Positions 51,170 through 60,022 are shown, counted from the first letter of the stretch. The stretch: DNA of 64,000 nt from JAJNBA01 sp035512775 (GCA_035512775.1 DATKDI010000001.1:8725-72724), one strand, 5' to 3'. A program made the numbers and translations. The notes: a model not told the origin generated them from the sequence alone.

Positions 51170-51577
51170 ATGGACAGACACCTCGTGCTCTACGACGAGG
51201 ACTGCGGCTTCTGCCGCTGGTCGCTCGATCGGGTGCTGCGCTGGGATCGGAAGGGCCGGCTCCGGGCAGTACCGATCCAGGGCGAGGAAGGCGACAGGGT
51301 GCTCGCCGACCTCAGCGAGCGAGACCGGCTCGCGTCGTGGCACCTCGTCGCGCCCGGCGGGCGCCGGTACTCGGGTGGCGCCGCCGTCGCCCCGATGGCG
51401 AGGCTGCTGCCCGCCGGTGCGCCGGTCGCGTTCCTCGCGGACGCGTTCCCCCGGTCGACCGACCGGCTCTACCGGTGGGTGGCGCGCAACCGGGACACGC
51501 TCGGCCGGCGGCTGGGCGAGCAGGCGTGCGTCGTCGATCCGACCGAACGGAACGGCCGGCGCGCTACACCCCGTTGA
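51170..51577 (+). CDS. DCC-family thiol-disulfide oxidoreductase (DUF393)
   Basis: 135 residues, plus strand. A thioredoxin-like fold with the defining motif LYDEDCGFCRWSLDR (DxxCxxC) at the N-terminus and the typical VPIQGEEG and GGAAVAPMARL segments. The family is thought to be redox-active, but partners are unknown. It has no ribosome binding site and probably starts from a leaderless transcript. Its end overlaps convergent dtd by 14 bases. Confidence 0.88.
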   Translation: MDRHLVLYDEDCGFCRWSLDRVLRWDRKGRLRAVPIQGEEGDRVLADLSERDRLASWHLVAPGGRRYSGGAAVAPMARLLPAGAPVAFLADAFPRSTDRLYRWVARNRDTLGRRLGEQACVVDPTERNGRRATPR

Positions 51578-52019
51578 GCGAGGAGCCCTCCAGCACCAGG
51601 GTGAACGGTCCGTCGTTCAGCAGGTCGACATCCATGACCGCTCCGAACACCCCCCGCTCCACGCGCACGCCGTGCGCCTCGAGGGCTTCCGCCAGCGCCT
51701 CCACGCGTTCGGCCGCGATCTCCGGCTCCTCCGCGTGGCCCCACGACGGACGCCTGCCCTTCCGAAGATCTGCGTACAGGGTGAACTGCGAGACCACGAG
51801 GATCTCGCCGTCGACGCCCGCGAGCGGCAGGTTCGTCTTCCCCTCGTTGTCGGCGAACAGCCGCAGGTTGAGGATCTTCTCCGCCAGCCGCCCCGGCTCC
51901 TCGGGCGGATCGCCGCGTCCGACACCCACGAGGAGCAGATACCCGCGCCCGATCTCCGAGACGCGCTCGCCGTCCACCGAGACCGATGCCCGCAGCACCC
52001 GTTGGAGGACGACCCTCAT
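51564..52019 (-). CDS. dtd: D-aminoacyl-tRNA deacylase
   Basis: 151 residues from ATG 52019, which overlaps the upstream methyltransferase remnant by four bases (ATGA). It hydrolyses D-amino acids mischarged to tRNA. MRVVLQRVLRASVSV starts the protein, SQFTLYADLRKGRRPSW is the first active-site motif, and NDGPFTLVLE carries the Gly-cisPro dipeptide (usually NDGPVT). It is placed after rel, as in several Actinomycetota. Confidence 0.95.
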   Translation of the reverse strand: MRVVLQRVLRASVSVDGERVSEIGRGYLLLVGVGRGDPPEEPGRLAEKILNLRLFADNEGKTNLPLAGVDGEILVVSQFTLYADLRKGRRPSWGHAEEPEIAAERVEALAEALEAHGVRVERGVFGAVMDVDLLNDGPFTLVLEGSSLNGV

Positions 52020-52288
52020 CGGCGGGCGATCGCGTGGAACACGTGCCGATGCTTCATCTCGCCCCACCCCTCAGCATCTTTCGCCTCTTCTTGCCTGTCG
52101 ATCGCCACCACGTCCCACCCCCGGGCGATCAGCTCAGCGGTGTCGGCGCCCGTGCCGCAGCCAAGGTCGACCGTCGTTCCCGTTCGCCTTTCCCGTTCGA
52201 ACGAAGCGAGAGCTCGTAGGAGCAGGTCGCGCGGTTTGCGTTCGCGTTGCGCGTCGTAGTAGCCGATCCAGTCCGCACGAGCCGTCAC
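52016..52288 (-). pseudogene. Class I methyltransferase remnant with internal in-frame deletion
   Basis: 90 residues; relatives are about 200. The start (MTARADWIGYYDAQ) and SAM-binding motif I (VDLGCGTGADTAEL, VVAID) are intact. Straight after EEA the sequence jumps to GEMKHRHVFHAIARR, which matches the normal C-terminal end of TehB-like methyltransferases. About 110 residues of catalytic domain are therefore missing while the frame is kept. It may be kept only for translational coupling to dtd. A functional short protein cannot be excluded. Confidence 0.7.
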
Positions 52289-52291
52289 GCG

Positions 52292-54577
52292 CTAGCTCGG
52301 GACGACGCGGTAGGCGTCGTAGACGCTCTCCACGCGTTTGACCGCACCCAGCAGTGACGAGAGATGCGCCACGTCGGCCATCTCGAACGTGAACCGGAGG
52401 CGCGTGATCCGATCCCGCCCGGTGCTCGACGTGGCGGCGAGGATGTTCACGTGGCTGTCGGAAAGGACGGTCGCCACATCCGAGAGCAGCCGCGTCCGAT
52501 CGAGCGCCTCCACCTGGATCGCGACGGAGAAGGACGTCGGCTTGCCCTCGGCCCAGTCCACCTCGATGATCCGCTCGGGCTCGCGCCGTTGGAGGGTCCG
52601 GAGATTCGGGCAGGTGTCGCGGTGCACCGAGACCCCCTGTCCGCGTGAGACGAACCCCACGATCGCATCGCCCGGCACCGGCGTGCAGCAACGACCGAGC
52701 TTGACCCACACGTCGCCGAGGCCCTTCACGACGACGCCTTTGGAGATGTCCTGCTTGCCGATCTTGACGGGCCGTGCGAGCGGCACCTCGGTGACGTCTT
52801 CGTCGGGGGTGCCGGAGACCAGCCGCGACATCCGCGCCACGATCGATTGCGGCGACACGTGGCCCTCCCCCACGGCGACGTAGAGCGCCTCGAGGTCGGG
52901 GTAGGTGAGGTCCCCGGCGACACGCCTGAGCGTGGCCTCGGTCGCAAGCCGCTTGAACGCCTGGTCCTGCTTCCGGACGAACGCCTTCACGGCGTCGCGG
53001 CCGGACTCCATCGCATCCTCGCGACGGCCGCGGCTGAACCACTGACGTATCTTCGTTCTCGCACGCGGCGTCTGGACGAACTGGAGCCAGTCCTGGCTTG
53101 GGCCTTCGCCTTGCGCTTTCGACGTCAGGATGTCGACGGTGTCGCCTGTGCGGAGCTCGTAGTCCAGCGGCACGAGCTTCCCGTTCACCTTGGCGCCGAC
53201 CGTGCGATGTCCGACCTCCGTGTGGATCGAGTACGCGAAGTCCACAGGCGTGGCGCCCTGCGGCAGGTTCTGCACATCGCCCTTCGGGGTGAAGCAGAAC
53301 ACCCGCCCACCGGAGAGGTCGATCCGGAGTCCCTCCATGAACTCCTGCGGGTCGGCCATCTCCTTCAGCCAGTCCATCATCTGACCCAGCCACGCCATGT
53401 CCTGCGCTTCCTTCGAGGACTTGCTGCCCTCCTTGTAGCGCCAGTGCGCGGCGATCCCGAACCGCGCCGTTCGGTGCATGTCCTGCGTGCGGATCTGGAT
53501 CTCGAGCGGCACGCCCTTCGGACCCACGACCGTGGTGTGCAGCGACTGGTACATGTTCGACTTGGGCATCGCGACGTAGTCCTTGAAGCGACCAGGGACG
53601 GGCTTCCAGAGCGCATGCACGGCGCCGAGCGCGCCGTAGCAGTCGCGGAGCGACGGAACGAGGACGCGGAGGCCGACGAGGTCGTGGATCTCGTTGAACT
53701 CCTTGCCGCGGATCACCATCTTCTCGTAGATCGAATACAGGTGCTTCGGGCGACCCTCGACGTCAGCCTTCACGCCGAGCTCCTTCAGCTTGCCGCGCAG
53801 GTCGCTCTTGACCACTTCGAGGAGCTCCTGCCGCTCCCCTCTCCGCGTCTCGACGAGATTGGCGATCTCGCGGTACGGACCGGGATTGAGCGTCTTGAAG
53901 GCGAGGTCTTCGAGCTCCCACTTGAGCTCCTGGACGCCCAGGCGGTCCGCGAGAGGAGCGTGAATCTCGAGGGTCTCGTTCGCGATCTTGCGGCGCCGTT
54001 CCTCGCTCAGGGGGTCGAGGGTCCGCATGTTGTGGAGGCGGTCGGCGAGCCTGACCAGCAGGACTCGGATGTCGCCCGCCATCGCGACGATCATCTTTCG
54101 GACGTTCTCCGCCTGCGCGAGCTCGCCGCTCCGGAACTCCAGCTTGTCGAGCTTGGTGAGTCCGTCGACGATGCGGGCGACCTCGTTGCCGAACTCGCTC
54201 TCGATATCACCGAGGCCGACCGTAGTGTCCTCGACGGTGTCGTGCAGGAGGGCCGCGGTCAGCGTCGTCGTGTCCAGGCGAAGGTCGGCGAGGATCCCCG
54301 TCACCGCCACCGGATGCTCGACGTAGGGCTCGCCGGAGAGGCGATGCTGCCCCTCGTGCGCGTCTTCGGCGAAGTGGTAGGCGCGTTCCAGCAGCTTGGT
54401 ATCGGCCTTGGGGTTGTACGAACGGACCTTCTTCAGGACCGGGGCGAGGCGGTCGGGGGGCCCGGCATCGGTGCGACGGAGGCGGGGGCGAGGGATCCCT
54501 GGGAGGCGCCGGCCGCGTTCAGGCGCCACCGGCTGCGACTCTTGCTCGATCCGCACGTCACGCCCGGTGGTGTCCAC
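52292..54577 (-). CDS. rel: Bifunctional (p)ppGpp synthetase/hydrolase
   Basis: 761 residues. HD hydrolase domain (ALLHDTVEDTTVG) at about 60-210, synthetase domain from about 270 (GRPKHLYSIYEKM, EIHDLVGLRVLVPS), with RFKD marking a bifunctional enzyme, TGS domain near 450 (LPQGATPVDFAYSIHTEVG), zinc-finger region (GRCCTPVPGD) and C-terminal ACT domain. It is the single Rel-type stringent-response enzyme expected in Actinomycetota. The GTG start is followed by about 45 residues of variable sequence. Confidence 0.97.
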   Translation of the reverse strand: MDTTGRDVRIEQESQPVAPERGRRLPGIPRPRLRRTDAGPPDRLAPVLKKVRSYNPKADTKLLERAYHFAEDAHEGQHRLSGEPYVEHPVAVTGILADLRLDTTTLTAALLHDTVEDTTVGLGDIESEFGNEVARIVDGLTKLDKLEFRSGELAQAENVRKMIVAMAGDIRVLLVRLADRLHNMRTLDPLSEERRRKIANETLEIHAPLADRLGVQELKWELEDLAFKTLNPGPYREIANLVETRRGERQELLEVVKSDLRGKLKELGVKADVEGRPKHLYSIYEKMVIRGKEFNEIHDLVGLRVLVPSLRDCYGALGAVHALWKPVPGRFKDYVAMPKSNMYQSLHTTVVGPKGVPLEIQIRTQDMHRTARFGIAAHWRYKEGSKSSKEAQDMAWLGQMMDWLKEMADPQEFMEGLRIDLSGGRVFCFTPKGDVQNLPQGATPVDFAYSIHTEVGHRTVGAKVNGKLVPLDYELRTGDTVDILTSKAQGEGPSQDWLQFVQTPRARTKIRQWFSRGRREDAMESGRDAVKAFVRKQDQAFKRLATEATLRRVAGDLTYPDLEALYVAVGEGHVSPQSIVARMSRLVSGTPDEDVTEVPLARPVKIGKQDISKGVVVKGLGDVWVKLGRCCTPVPGDAIVGFVSRGQGVSVHRDTCPNLRTLQRREPERIIEVDWAEGKPTSFSVAIQVEALDRTRLLSDVATVLSDSHVNILAATSSTGRDRITRLRFTFEMADVAHLSSLLGAVKRVESVYDAYRVVPS

Positions 54578-54614
54578 GCTCGCCTCCTACCCGGAAGTGT
54601 AGGGGACGCCGTCA

Positions 54615-55055
54615 TCAGCTCGGTTCATCCCCCTGCCGCTCCACCCGATCGGCGTCCTCAACGACGTAGAAGTCGACATTCAGATCGATCCCGAGTTGCG
54701 CGATCGCTCTGACTGTTTCGCTGTCGAGATAGATCGAGGGTCCTCTGTCGCGCTGGTAGCCGATGATGCTCAGTCTGCCCTCAACTGACCCTCCGTCCGT
54801 GAGCTCGGCAAGCGAGGCGCGCGATGGCTCGATCCACTCGAGCAGCTGGCGAAGCGGCTCATCCGCGTCCCACGTTGCCCGGTACGGGGTGGCGAGGACC
54901 CAGCCGTTCTCGGAGCGAGGGCGTGTCCGCCGTCCCCACGCGTCTCCGCGGCGCCACGTCTCGGATGGCTGTAGCCCGAGTGCCTCTGTGATCTGATCGG
55001 GGTCGACCCGATCGGACATCAACTCCAGTCGAATCGAGATTTCAGGCTCCGACAC
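54615..55055 (-). CDS. DUF4279-like protein
   Basis: 146 residues. It matches the DUF4279 layout: ISIRLELMSDRVDPDQITEA, LGLQPSETWRRGDAWG, NGWVLATPYRA, a helix (LLEWIEPSR), and a closing stretch AIAQLGIDLNVDFYVVED. The function is unknown. It starts seven bases after apt and is 37 bases before rel, so it is part of that operon, although it is not a usual member. The base composition looks slightly lower in GC than its neighbours. Confidence 0.7.
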   Translation of the reverse strand: MSEPEISIRLELMSDRVDPDQITEALGLQPSETWRRGDAWGRRTRPRSENGWVLATPYRATWDADEPLRQLLEWIEPSRASLAELTDGGSVEGRLSIIGYQRDRGPSIYLDSETVRAIAQLGIDLNVDFYVVEDADRVERQGDEPS

Positions 55056-55062
55056 GGGCCCC

Positions 55063-55584
55063 TCAATAATGGATGAAGCTGTGGACCTCGTACTCCGGGA
55101 GCTTCTCGCGACCCTTCAAGAAGTCGAGCTCGATCAAACAGGCGATCCCGCGGATCGCACCGCCGCACCGCTCGACGAGCGCCGCGGCGGCCTTCGCCGT
55201 CCCCCCGGTCGCGAGCACGTCGTCCACGATCAAGACGCGCTCACCTTGTTCGATCGCGTCCTTGTGCAGCTCGATCGTCGCGGTGCCGTACTCCAGCTCA
55301 TACTGCTCCGACTCCGTCTCCCAGGGCAGCTTGCCCTCCTTGCGGATCGGCACGAAACCGGCGTTGAAGTGGTAGGCGACCGGCGCGGCGAGGATGAACC
55401 CGCGCGCCTCGATCCCGACGACCTTGTCCACGGTCCCTCTGCCGAAGTGCACGACGATCAGATCGATGATCGTCGGCATCGCGTCGGGGTGCGCGAGCAC
55501 CGGCGTGATGTCCTTGAACACGACGCCGGGTTCGGGGAAGTCGGGGACGTCCCGGATCAGCGCCTTGATCTGCTCGATCTCCAC
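55063..55584 (-). CDS. apt: Adenine phosphoribosyltransferase
   Basis: 173 residues. It salvages adenine with PRPP to AMP. The N-terminal IRDVPDFPEPGVVFKDITP is diagnostic, and the PRPP motif is RVLIVDDVLATGGTAKAA near 120. It lies four bases after secF and upstream of rel, the classical secDF-apt-rel order, with the DUF4279-like gene inserted before rel. Confidence 0.95.
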   Translation of the reverse strand: MEIEQIKALIRDVPDFPEPGVVFKDITPVLAHPDAMPTIIDLIVVHFGRGTVDKVVGIEARGFILAAPVAYHFNAGFVPIRKEGKLPWETESEQYELEYGTATIELHKDAIEQGERVLIVDDVLATGGTAKAAAALVERCGGAIRGIACLIELDFLKGREKLPEYEVHSFIHY

Positions 55585-55588
55585 GGCC

Positions 55589-56704
55589 TCACCTCCGCTT
55601 GCGCTTGGCCGGCGGTTTCCGGCGCTTCGACTTCGATCGTGGCCGCTCGCCCGTGCCGGTCCGAGGGATGGCGCGAGCGGCGGCCGCCTCGCCGGTCGCC
55701 GCGCTCGGGATCGCGCTGGTGGCGGCCGCCGCCCGCCTGGCGACGACCCGTTCCCGATCCGAGAGCTTCTGCTCGAGCTGACGGAATCGCATCTCCCGTT
55801 TCTTCAGCACGGCCAGGAGCGGCGCGGCGAGGAACACGGAAGAGTAGACGCCGATCGCCACGCCGATGAACATCGCGTACGCGAAGTCCTTGAGCGTGTC
55901 GCCCCCGAACAGCAGGAGGGACAGGATCGGCAGGAGGACGACCAGTGACGTGTTGACCGATCGCATCAACACCTGATTGAGCGACAGATCGATGGTCGCA
56001 TCCGATCCGAGCCGCGCCACCAGCGATTGCGTCTCCAGGTTCTCCTTGATCTTGTCGTAGATGACGACCGTGTCGTAGAGCGAGAATCCGAGGATCGTCA
56101 GCACGGCGATCACGGTCTCCGGTGTGACCTCTCGTCCGCTGAGTGCGTACACGCCGATCGTGATCAAGACGTCGTGGATCAGCGCGACGATCGCCCCGAT
56201 CGCCATCTTGAACTCGAACCGGAGCGTGATGTAGCCGGTGATCGCCGCGAGGACGATCACGAGCCCGAGCGCCGCCTTGCGGGAGATCTCCCCACCCCAG
56301 GTTGGCCCCACGTCCTCGATGTTCACGTCGACCGGCTCGATGCCGGCCTGATCCGCAAGGTCCGCCCGGATCGCCTCCGAGTCGCTCATACCGTCACCAG
56401 TGAGCGAAGGCGTCCGGATCGAGATCGCCTCGTTGTTCACTATCTGGACTTCCGCATCGTCGATCCCGTTGTCCTCGAGCGTCGTGTGCACCTGCTCGAC
56501 ACTCACCGGTTCCGCGAACTCGTACGTGATCCGAGCGCCACCCTCGAAGTCGATCGAGAAGTTCAGCTCGCGGAACACGAGCCCGCCGAGGGACAGCACG
56601 ATCAGGATCCCGGAGAGGGCGAACCAGCGGTTGCGGTGCTCCACCCATCGGACGTGAGGGATGGTATGGCCGCGGTACGTGTCGATCGCGTCACGGAGGT
56701 TCAC
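55589..56704 (-). CDS. secF: Protein translocase subunit SecF
   Basis: 371 residues from GTG 56704, sharing GTGA with the secD stop. Six membrane helices in the RND layout. The first periplasmic domain is present (LNFSIDFEGGARITYEF), the fourth-helix region has GFSLYDTVVIYDKIKENL and the fifth has RSVNTSLVVLLPILSL. A basic Ala-rich tail of about 70 residues ends KPPAKRKRR. With SecD it uses the proton gradient to help complete export. Confidence 0.95.
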   Translation of the reverse strand: MNLRDAIDTYRGHTIPHVRWVEHRNRWFALSGILIVLSLGGLVFRELNFSIDFEGGARITYEFAEPVSVEQVHTTLEDNGIDDAEVQIVNNEAISIRTPSLTGDGMSDSEAIRADLADQAGIEPVDVNIEDVGPTWGGEISRKAALGLVIVLAAITGYITLRFEFKMAIGAIVALIHDVLITIGVYALSGREVTPETVIAVLTILGFSLYDTVVIYDKIKENLETQSLVARLGSDATIDLSLNQVLMRSVNTSLVVLLPILSLLLFGGDTLKDFAYAMFIGVAIGVYSSVFLAAPLLAVLKKREMRFRQLEQKLSDRERVVARRAAAATSAIPSAATGEAAAARAIPRTGTGERPRSKSKRRKPPAKRKRR

Positions 56705-58887
56705 AGGCCTGCTCCCTCGCGAGTGGTCTCGCCCGCCACCCCGCTCGTCAGGCCGAACCCTCGCATCTCCACGAGCCGAGGATTCTTGGCGATCAGGAAG
56801 ACCGTCGGCCTCTTGAAGAACCACACGACGAACAGGTCGAGAAGCGTCGCCACGCCCAAGGTAAGCGCGAAGCCGCGGACCGAGCTCACCGCCGTGAGGT
56901 ACAGCACGACCGCTGCGAGCACTGCCACGATGTCGGCGGCGACGATCGTCCTGTACGCGCGCGCGAAGGCCGGCTGCACGGCCGAGCGCGGCGACTTGCC
57001 GGAGCGGACCTCATCCTTCAGACGCTCGAAGAAGACGATGTAGGAGTCGGCCGTGACACCGAGCGAGATCACGAGGCCGGCGACCCCGGAGAGCGAGAGC
57101 GCGTAGCCGAACTGGTCGCCCGCGATCGAGACCAGCCCGACGGCCAGCACGGCCCAGATCGTCATGCCGAGCCACGCGACGACCCCGAGCAACCGGTAGT
57201 AGAAGAGCACGTAGAGGAAGAGGAGCACCAACCCGGCGATCCCGGCAACGATCCCTTGCTGGAGCGACTCCTCACCGAGCGTCGGACTCACCGTTCGCAC
57301 CGATTGCCGCGTGAGCTCGACCGGCAGAGCTCCCGCGTTCAACTGGGTCGCGAGGTCCTTCGCCTCTGCTTCCCCGAAGCCCCCTGTGATCTCGCCGGAC
57401 CCGCCCGTGATCGCGGACTGGACCGTCGGAGAGGAGATCACCACCCGGTCGACGATGATCGCGATCTGGTCGGTGGGAGGGGGAGCCCCGACGGCTTGTG
57501 TGGTCGCGTCGGCGAACCGATCGGCGCCGTCGCTGGCGAGGTCGAACGTGACGGTCCATTGGGAGACCCCACCGAGCTGACCCTGAGTCGAGAGGACCGC
57601 CGCCGCGCGGTTGAAGTCCTCGCCGCTGATCACGATAGGGCCGAGCACGAACTTCGCCACCTGGCCGTTCCCGACCGGCCCGGGGTAGACCACCTCCTCG
57701 CTCGCGAGCGCATCGAACGAGCAGCGGGGCAGGTCACGTTCCTCCTCTGTCCCACAGGTGATGGGGCGAGGGTCCGAGCCGGGCACGATCTCGAGGACCC
57801 GGCGTTCCTCCAGGCGAGCGGTCTCGCCGATCACGCGGAGCAGTCGTTCCTGGCCCGACTGCCGCCGAAGGTCCTCCGCCTGGTCACGTCTGACCGAGCA
57901 CTCGAGCCTCTGACCCGTCGAGCTCACCACGCAGAACTGCTCCTCCTCGTGCACCACGTCGATCGCCGCGAGTGCGTCGTTGGCCTCTTCGGGAGATCCC
58001 AGCTCACAAGGAAGCGGTTCGGCACCGGCGAGGTCGAGGTCGGCGAACGTCGCGGCCGCCGGAGACGGAGACGGCGAAGGAGATGGAGACAAGGAGACCG
58101 ATGGAGACGCAGTGGGTGTCGCAGTCGCCGAAGGACTGGGTGTGGGCGAGGGCTCAGGCGGCGTCGGAAGCACGCAGAACGTGCGTTCCGTCACCTCGAT
58201 CTCCATCGCGTCCTTCGCGTCCTCCGCCTTCGCACGGCTCTGGAAGCACCCGATCCGGTCACCCGTCGGTGCGGTCAGGCAGTAGGCGCTCGCCGCAGCC
58301 GAGGGGCCGGCCGAGGGCGACACAGAGGGACTCGTCGAGGCGGACGGGGTGGCGGAGGCGCTGGGCGACCCGGCCTCCCTGGGTCCGACCTGGATGCCCG
58401 CGAGGAACGTCTCGGCCTGCGTCCGGCTCGAGAAGCACTCCACCTGCTCGCCGTTCCCGTCCACGACGCACACCTCCGACGGCCGCGGTTGCACCTCCAG
58501 GCTCTCGAACACGTCTCGTACGTCGTCCTCCTCCTCGGAGCACCCGTGGATCAGGTCCTCGCCCTCCAGGCAGTACAGGTCGGCCTCCCGGCGCTGCACA
58601 CTCGCCTCTGCGGCACCGGGGATCTGGACCTCGATCGTGGTCCCCGAGAGCGCGATGTCCGGCTCCCCGACGCCGAAGGCGTCCACCCGGTTCCGGATGT
58701 TCTCGAGCGCCTGCTCCATGACGTCTTGCGGCGTGTCCTCGGGGGCCGTCAGGATCACCGAGGCACCACCCTGCAGGTCGAGTCCCAGCGTCGGCCGCAG
58801 ACCGCCGCTCACCAGTCCGATCGCAGACGCACCGACCAATACGAGCACGAAGATGATGGACGCCCAGAGGGCGCGGTTGCGTCTCAC
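56701..58887 (-). CDS. secD: Protein translocase subunit SecD with Cys-rich insertion
   Basis: 728 residues; usual actinobacterial SecD is about 550-620. The family core is intact: membrane helix at 8-27, GLDLQGGASVILTAP at 35-49, the periplasmic head (EDFNRAAAVLSTQGQLG) near 423, and the C-terminal membrane block from about 545 (GVTADSYIVFFERLKDEVRSGKS). Residues 103-392 are an insertion with repeated Cys pairs and Ser/Pro-rich linkers, described as a separate feature. GTGA couples it to secF and a four-base overlap couples it to the HD gene. Confidence 0.94.
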   Translation of the reverse strand: MRRNRALWASIIFVLVLVGASAIGLVSGGLRPTLGLDLQGGASVILTAPEDTPQDVMEQALENIRNRVDAFGVGEPDIALSGTTIEVQIPGAAEASVQRREADLYCLEGEDLIHGCSEEEDDVRDVFESLEVQPRPSEVCVVDGNGEQVECFSSRTQAETFLAGIQVGPREAGSPSASATPSASTSPSVSPSAGPSAAASAYCLTAPTGDRIGCFQSRAKAEDAKDAMEIEVTERTFCVLPTPPEPSPTPSPSATATPTASPSVSLSPSPSPSPSPAAATFADLDLAGAEPLPCELGSPEEANDALAAIDVVHEEEQFCVVSSTGQRLECSVRRDQAEDLRRQSGQERLLRVIGETARLEERRVLEIVPGSDPRPITCGTEEERDLPRCSFDALASEEVVYPGPVGNGQVAKFVLGPIVISGEDFNRAAAVLSTQGQLGGVSQWTVTFDLASDGADRFADATTQAVGAPPPTDQIAIIVDRVVISSPTVQSAITGGSGEITGGFGEAEAKDLATQLNAGALPVELTRQSVRTVSPTLGEESLQQGIVAGIAGLVLLFLYVLFYYRLLGVVAWLGMTIWAVLAVGLVSIAGDQFGYALSLSGVAGLVISLGVTADSYIVFFERLKDEVRSGKSPRSAVQPAFARAYRTIVAADIVAVLAAVVLYLTAVSSVRGFALTLGVATLLDLFVVWFFKRPTVFLIAKNPRLVEMRGFGLTSGVAGETTREGAGL
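57712..58581 (-). repeat. Cys-pair repeat insertion within SecD
   Basis: SecD residues 103-392. Cys pairs with about ten residues between them occur at 106/116, 140/151, 203/214, 319/330 and 378/389. C238 and C294 look like a further pair split by a linker. Pairs at 140, 203 and 319 share a pattern of hydrophobic-Cys, a turn, Cys, then (S/V)xR and an AE helix start. Two long Ser/Pro/Thr linkers (about 174-198 and 242-279) separate the modules. The region is extracytoplasmic. Confidence 0.75.
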
Positions 58888-59681
58888 GCCAGCTCTGCTC
58901 CGTTGATGACAAGTCGGAAGCGCGCATCGAGCAGCTCGGCGGCATGGCGGCAGAGCTGCATGCGTCCCAGGAAGATCTCGAAGTACTCCATGACCTGACT
59001 GATCTCGGTGTCGATCGTCAGCTCGAGGCTGACGGTGCGGGCGCCGGAGTCTACCGTCAGGAACGATCGCTCCACGGCGTGGTTCACGCGATCGTGCACA
59101 TCGAACTCGATCCGGCCCGACTTCCGAACGCGGCTCCTGTGCACGTCCGACTTGTCGGCGAGGATCACCGCGGCCGAGATCGGCGAGACGGCGACTCCCT
59201 CGGTCTCCTCGTGGTTGGCGATCGCCGCGAGGACGGGCATCAGGTCCGCGCCATGCACCGAGTTCCGGAGGGACTGGTTCACGAGGACCGCGCCCGTCTG
59301 CCCATGGGCGTCGCGCGCGAGCGCATTCCCCACGTCATGCAGATACCCGGCGACCGACGCCAGCGTCGCCTCCCGCTCCGTGTACCCCAGCCGGCTGAGC
59401 ACCTGGTAGGCGATCTTCGCCACCAGGTTCGCGTGACGGAACCCGTGCTCCGTATATCCCATCGCCTCCATGACGCGGTCTGCCGACGCGATGTAGAGCG
59501 AGAGCTCCTCGTTCGCCTGCACGTCCTCGAGCGTCACGGTCGCGAGGTCGTCCGGACCCGGAGGGGTCGGGGCCAAACGGGACGGGATGGGCTCGACCGG
59601 CATCCGAGGAGCCGGCTCGTCCGGCTTCCGGACGGCGGTCGCGCGTTCCTCCGGATCGCGAGGCTGGAGCGGGTCGCTCAC
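58884..59681 (-). CDS. HD-domain metal-dependent phosphohydrolase
   Basis: 265 residues. A Pro-rich variable start (to about 55) precedes an HD domain with all metal ligands: H83 in FRHANLV, H115-D116 in GYLHDVGNA, H126, H157 in IANHEE and D176 in LADKSD. A C-terminal beta segment follows (TVSLELTIDTEISQVM). The substrate is unknown and could be a nucleotide or a phosphorylated signal. It overlaps yajC and secD by four bases each, so it is embedded in the export operon. Confidence 0.85.
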   Translation of the reverse strand: MSDPLQPRDPEERATAVRKPDEPAPRMPVEPIPSRLAPTPPGPDDLATVTLEDVQANEELSLYIASADRVMEAMGYTEHGFRHANLVAKIAYQVLSRLGYTEREATLASVAGYLHDVGNALARDAHGQTGAVLVNQSLRNSVHGADLMPVLAAIANHEETEGVAVSPISAAVILADKSDVHRSRVRKSGRIEFDVHDRVNHAVERSFLTVDSGARTVSLELTIDTEISQVMEYFEIFLGRMQLCRHAAELLDARFRLVINGAELA

Positions 59682-60022
59682 GACCCCGGCCCGGCTCCTT
59701 CGACCTCGTCCTCGTCCACGAACTCGTCGTCCACGAGCCGCTGGGCGATGGCAGCGCGCGCCATGCGGATGTCGGTGTTCGGCGCGACCTCGACGGTCAC
59801 GATGCCGAAATCGTCGTCGATCTCCGTGATGGTGCCGTAGATCCCGGCGGTCGTGACGATCTCGTCCCCGACCTCCACGTCGGACTGCATCTGCATCTGA
59901 GCCCGGCGACGCTGGCTCTGTGGCCGGATCAGCAGGAAGTAGAAGACGACCCCCATGAGCAGGAGCGGAAGGAACGCCACGACTGGATTGGCTTGAGTCT
60001 CTTGGGCAAGGATGGCGAGCAT
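59678..60022 (-). CDS. yajC: SecDF-associated protein YajC
   Basis: 114 residues. One membrane helix (VVAFLPLLLMGVVFYFLLI) then the conserved RPQSQRRRAQMQMQ and a small beta domain (VEVGDEIVTTAGIYGTITEID). The tail is acidic. YajC associates with SecDF in the membrane. It starts 42 bases after ruvB. Confidence 0.94.
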   Translation of the reverse strand: MLAILAQETQANPVVAFLPLLLMGVVFYFLLIRPQSQRRRAQMQMQSDVEVGDEIVTTAGIYGTITEIDDDFGIVTVEVAPNTDIRMARAAIAQRLVDDEFVDEDEVEGAGPGS

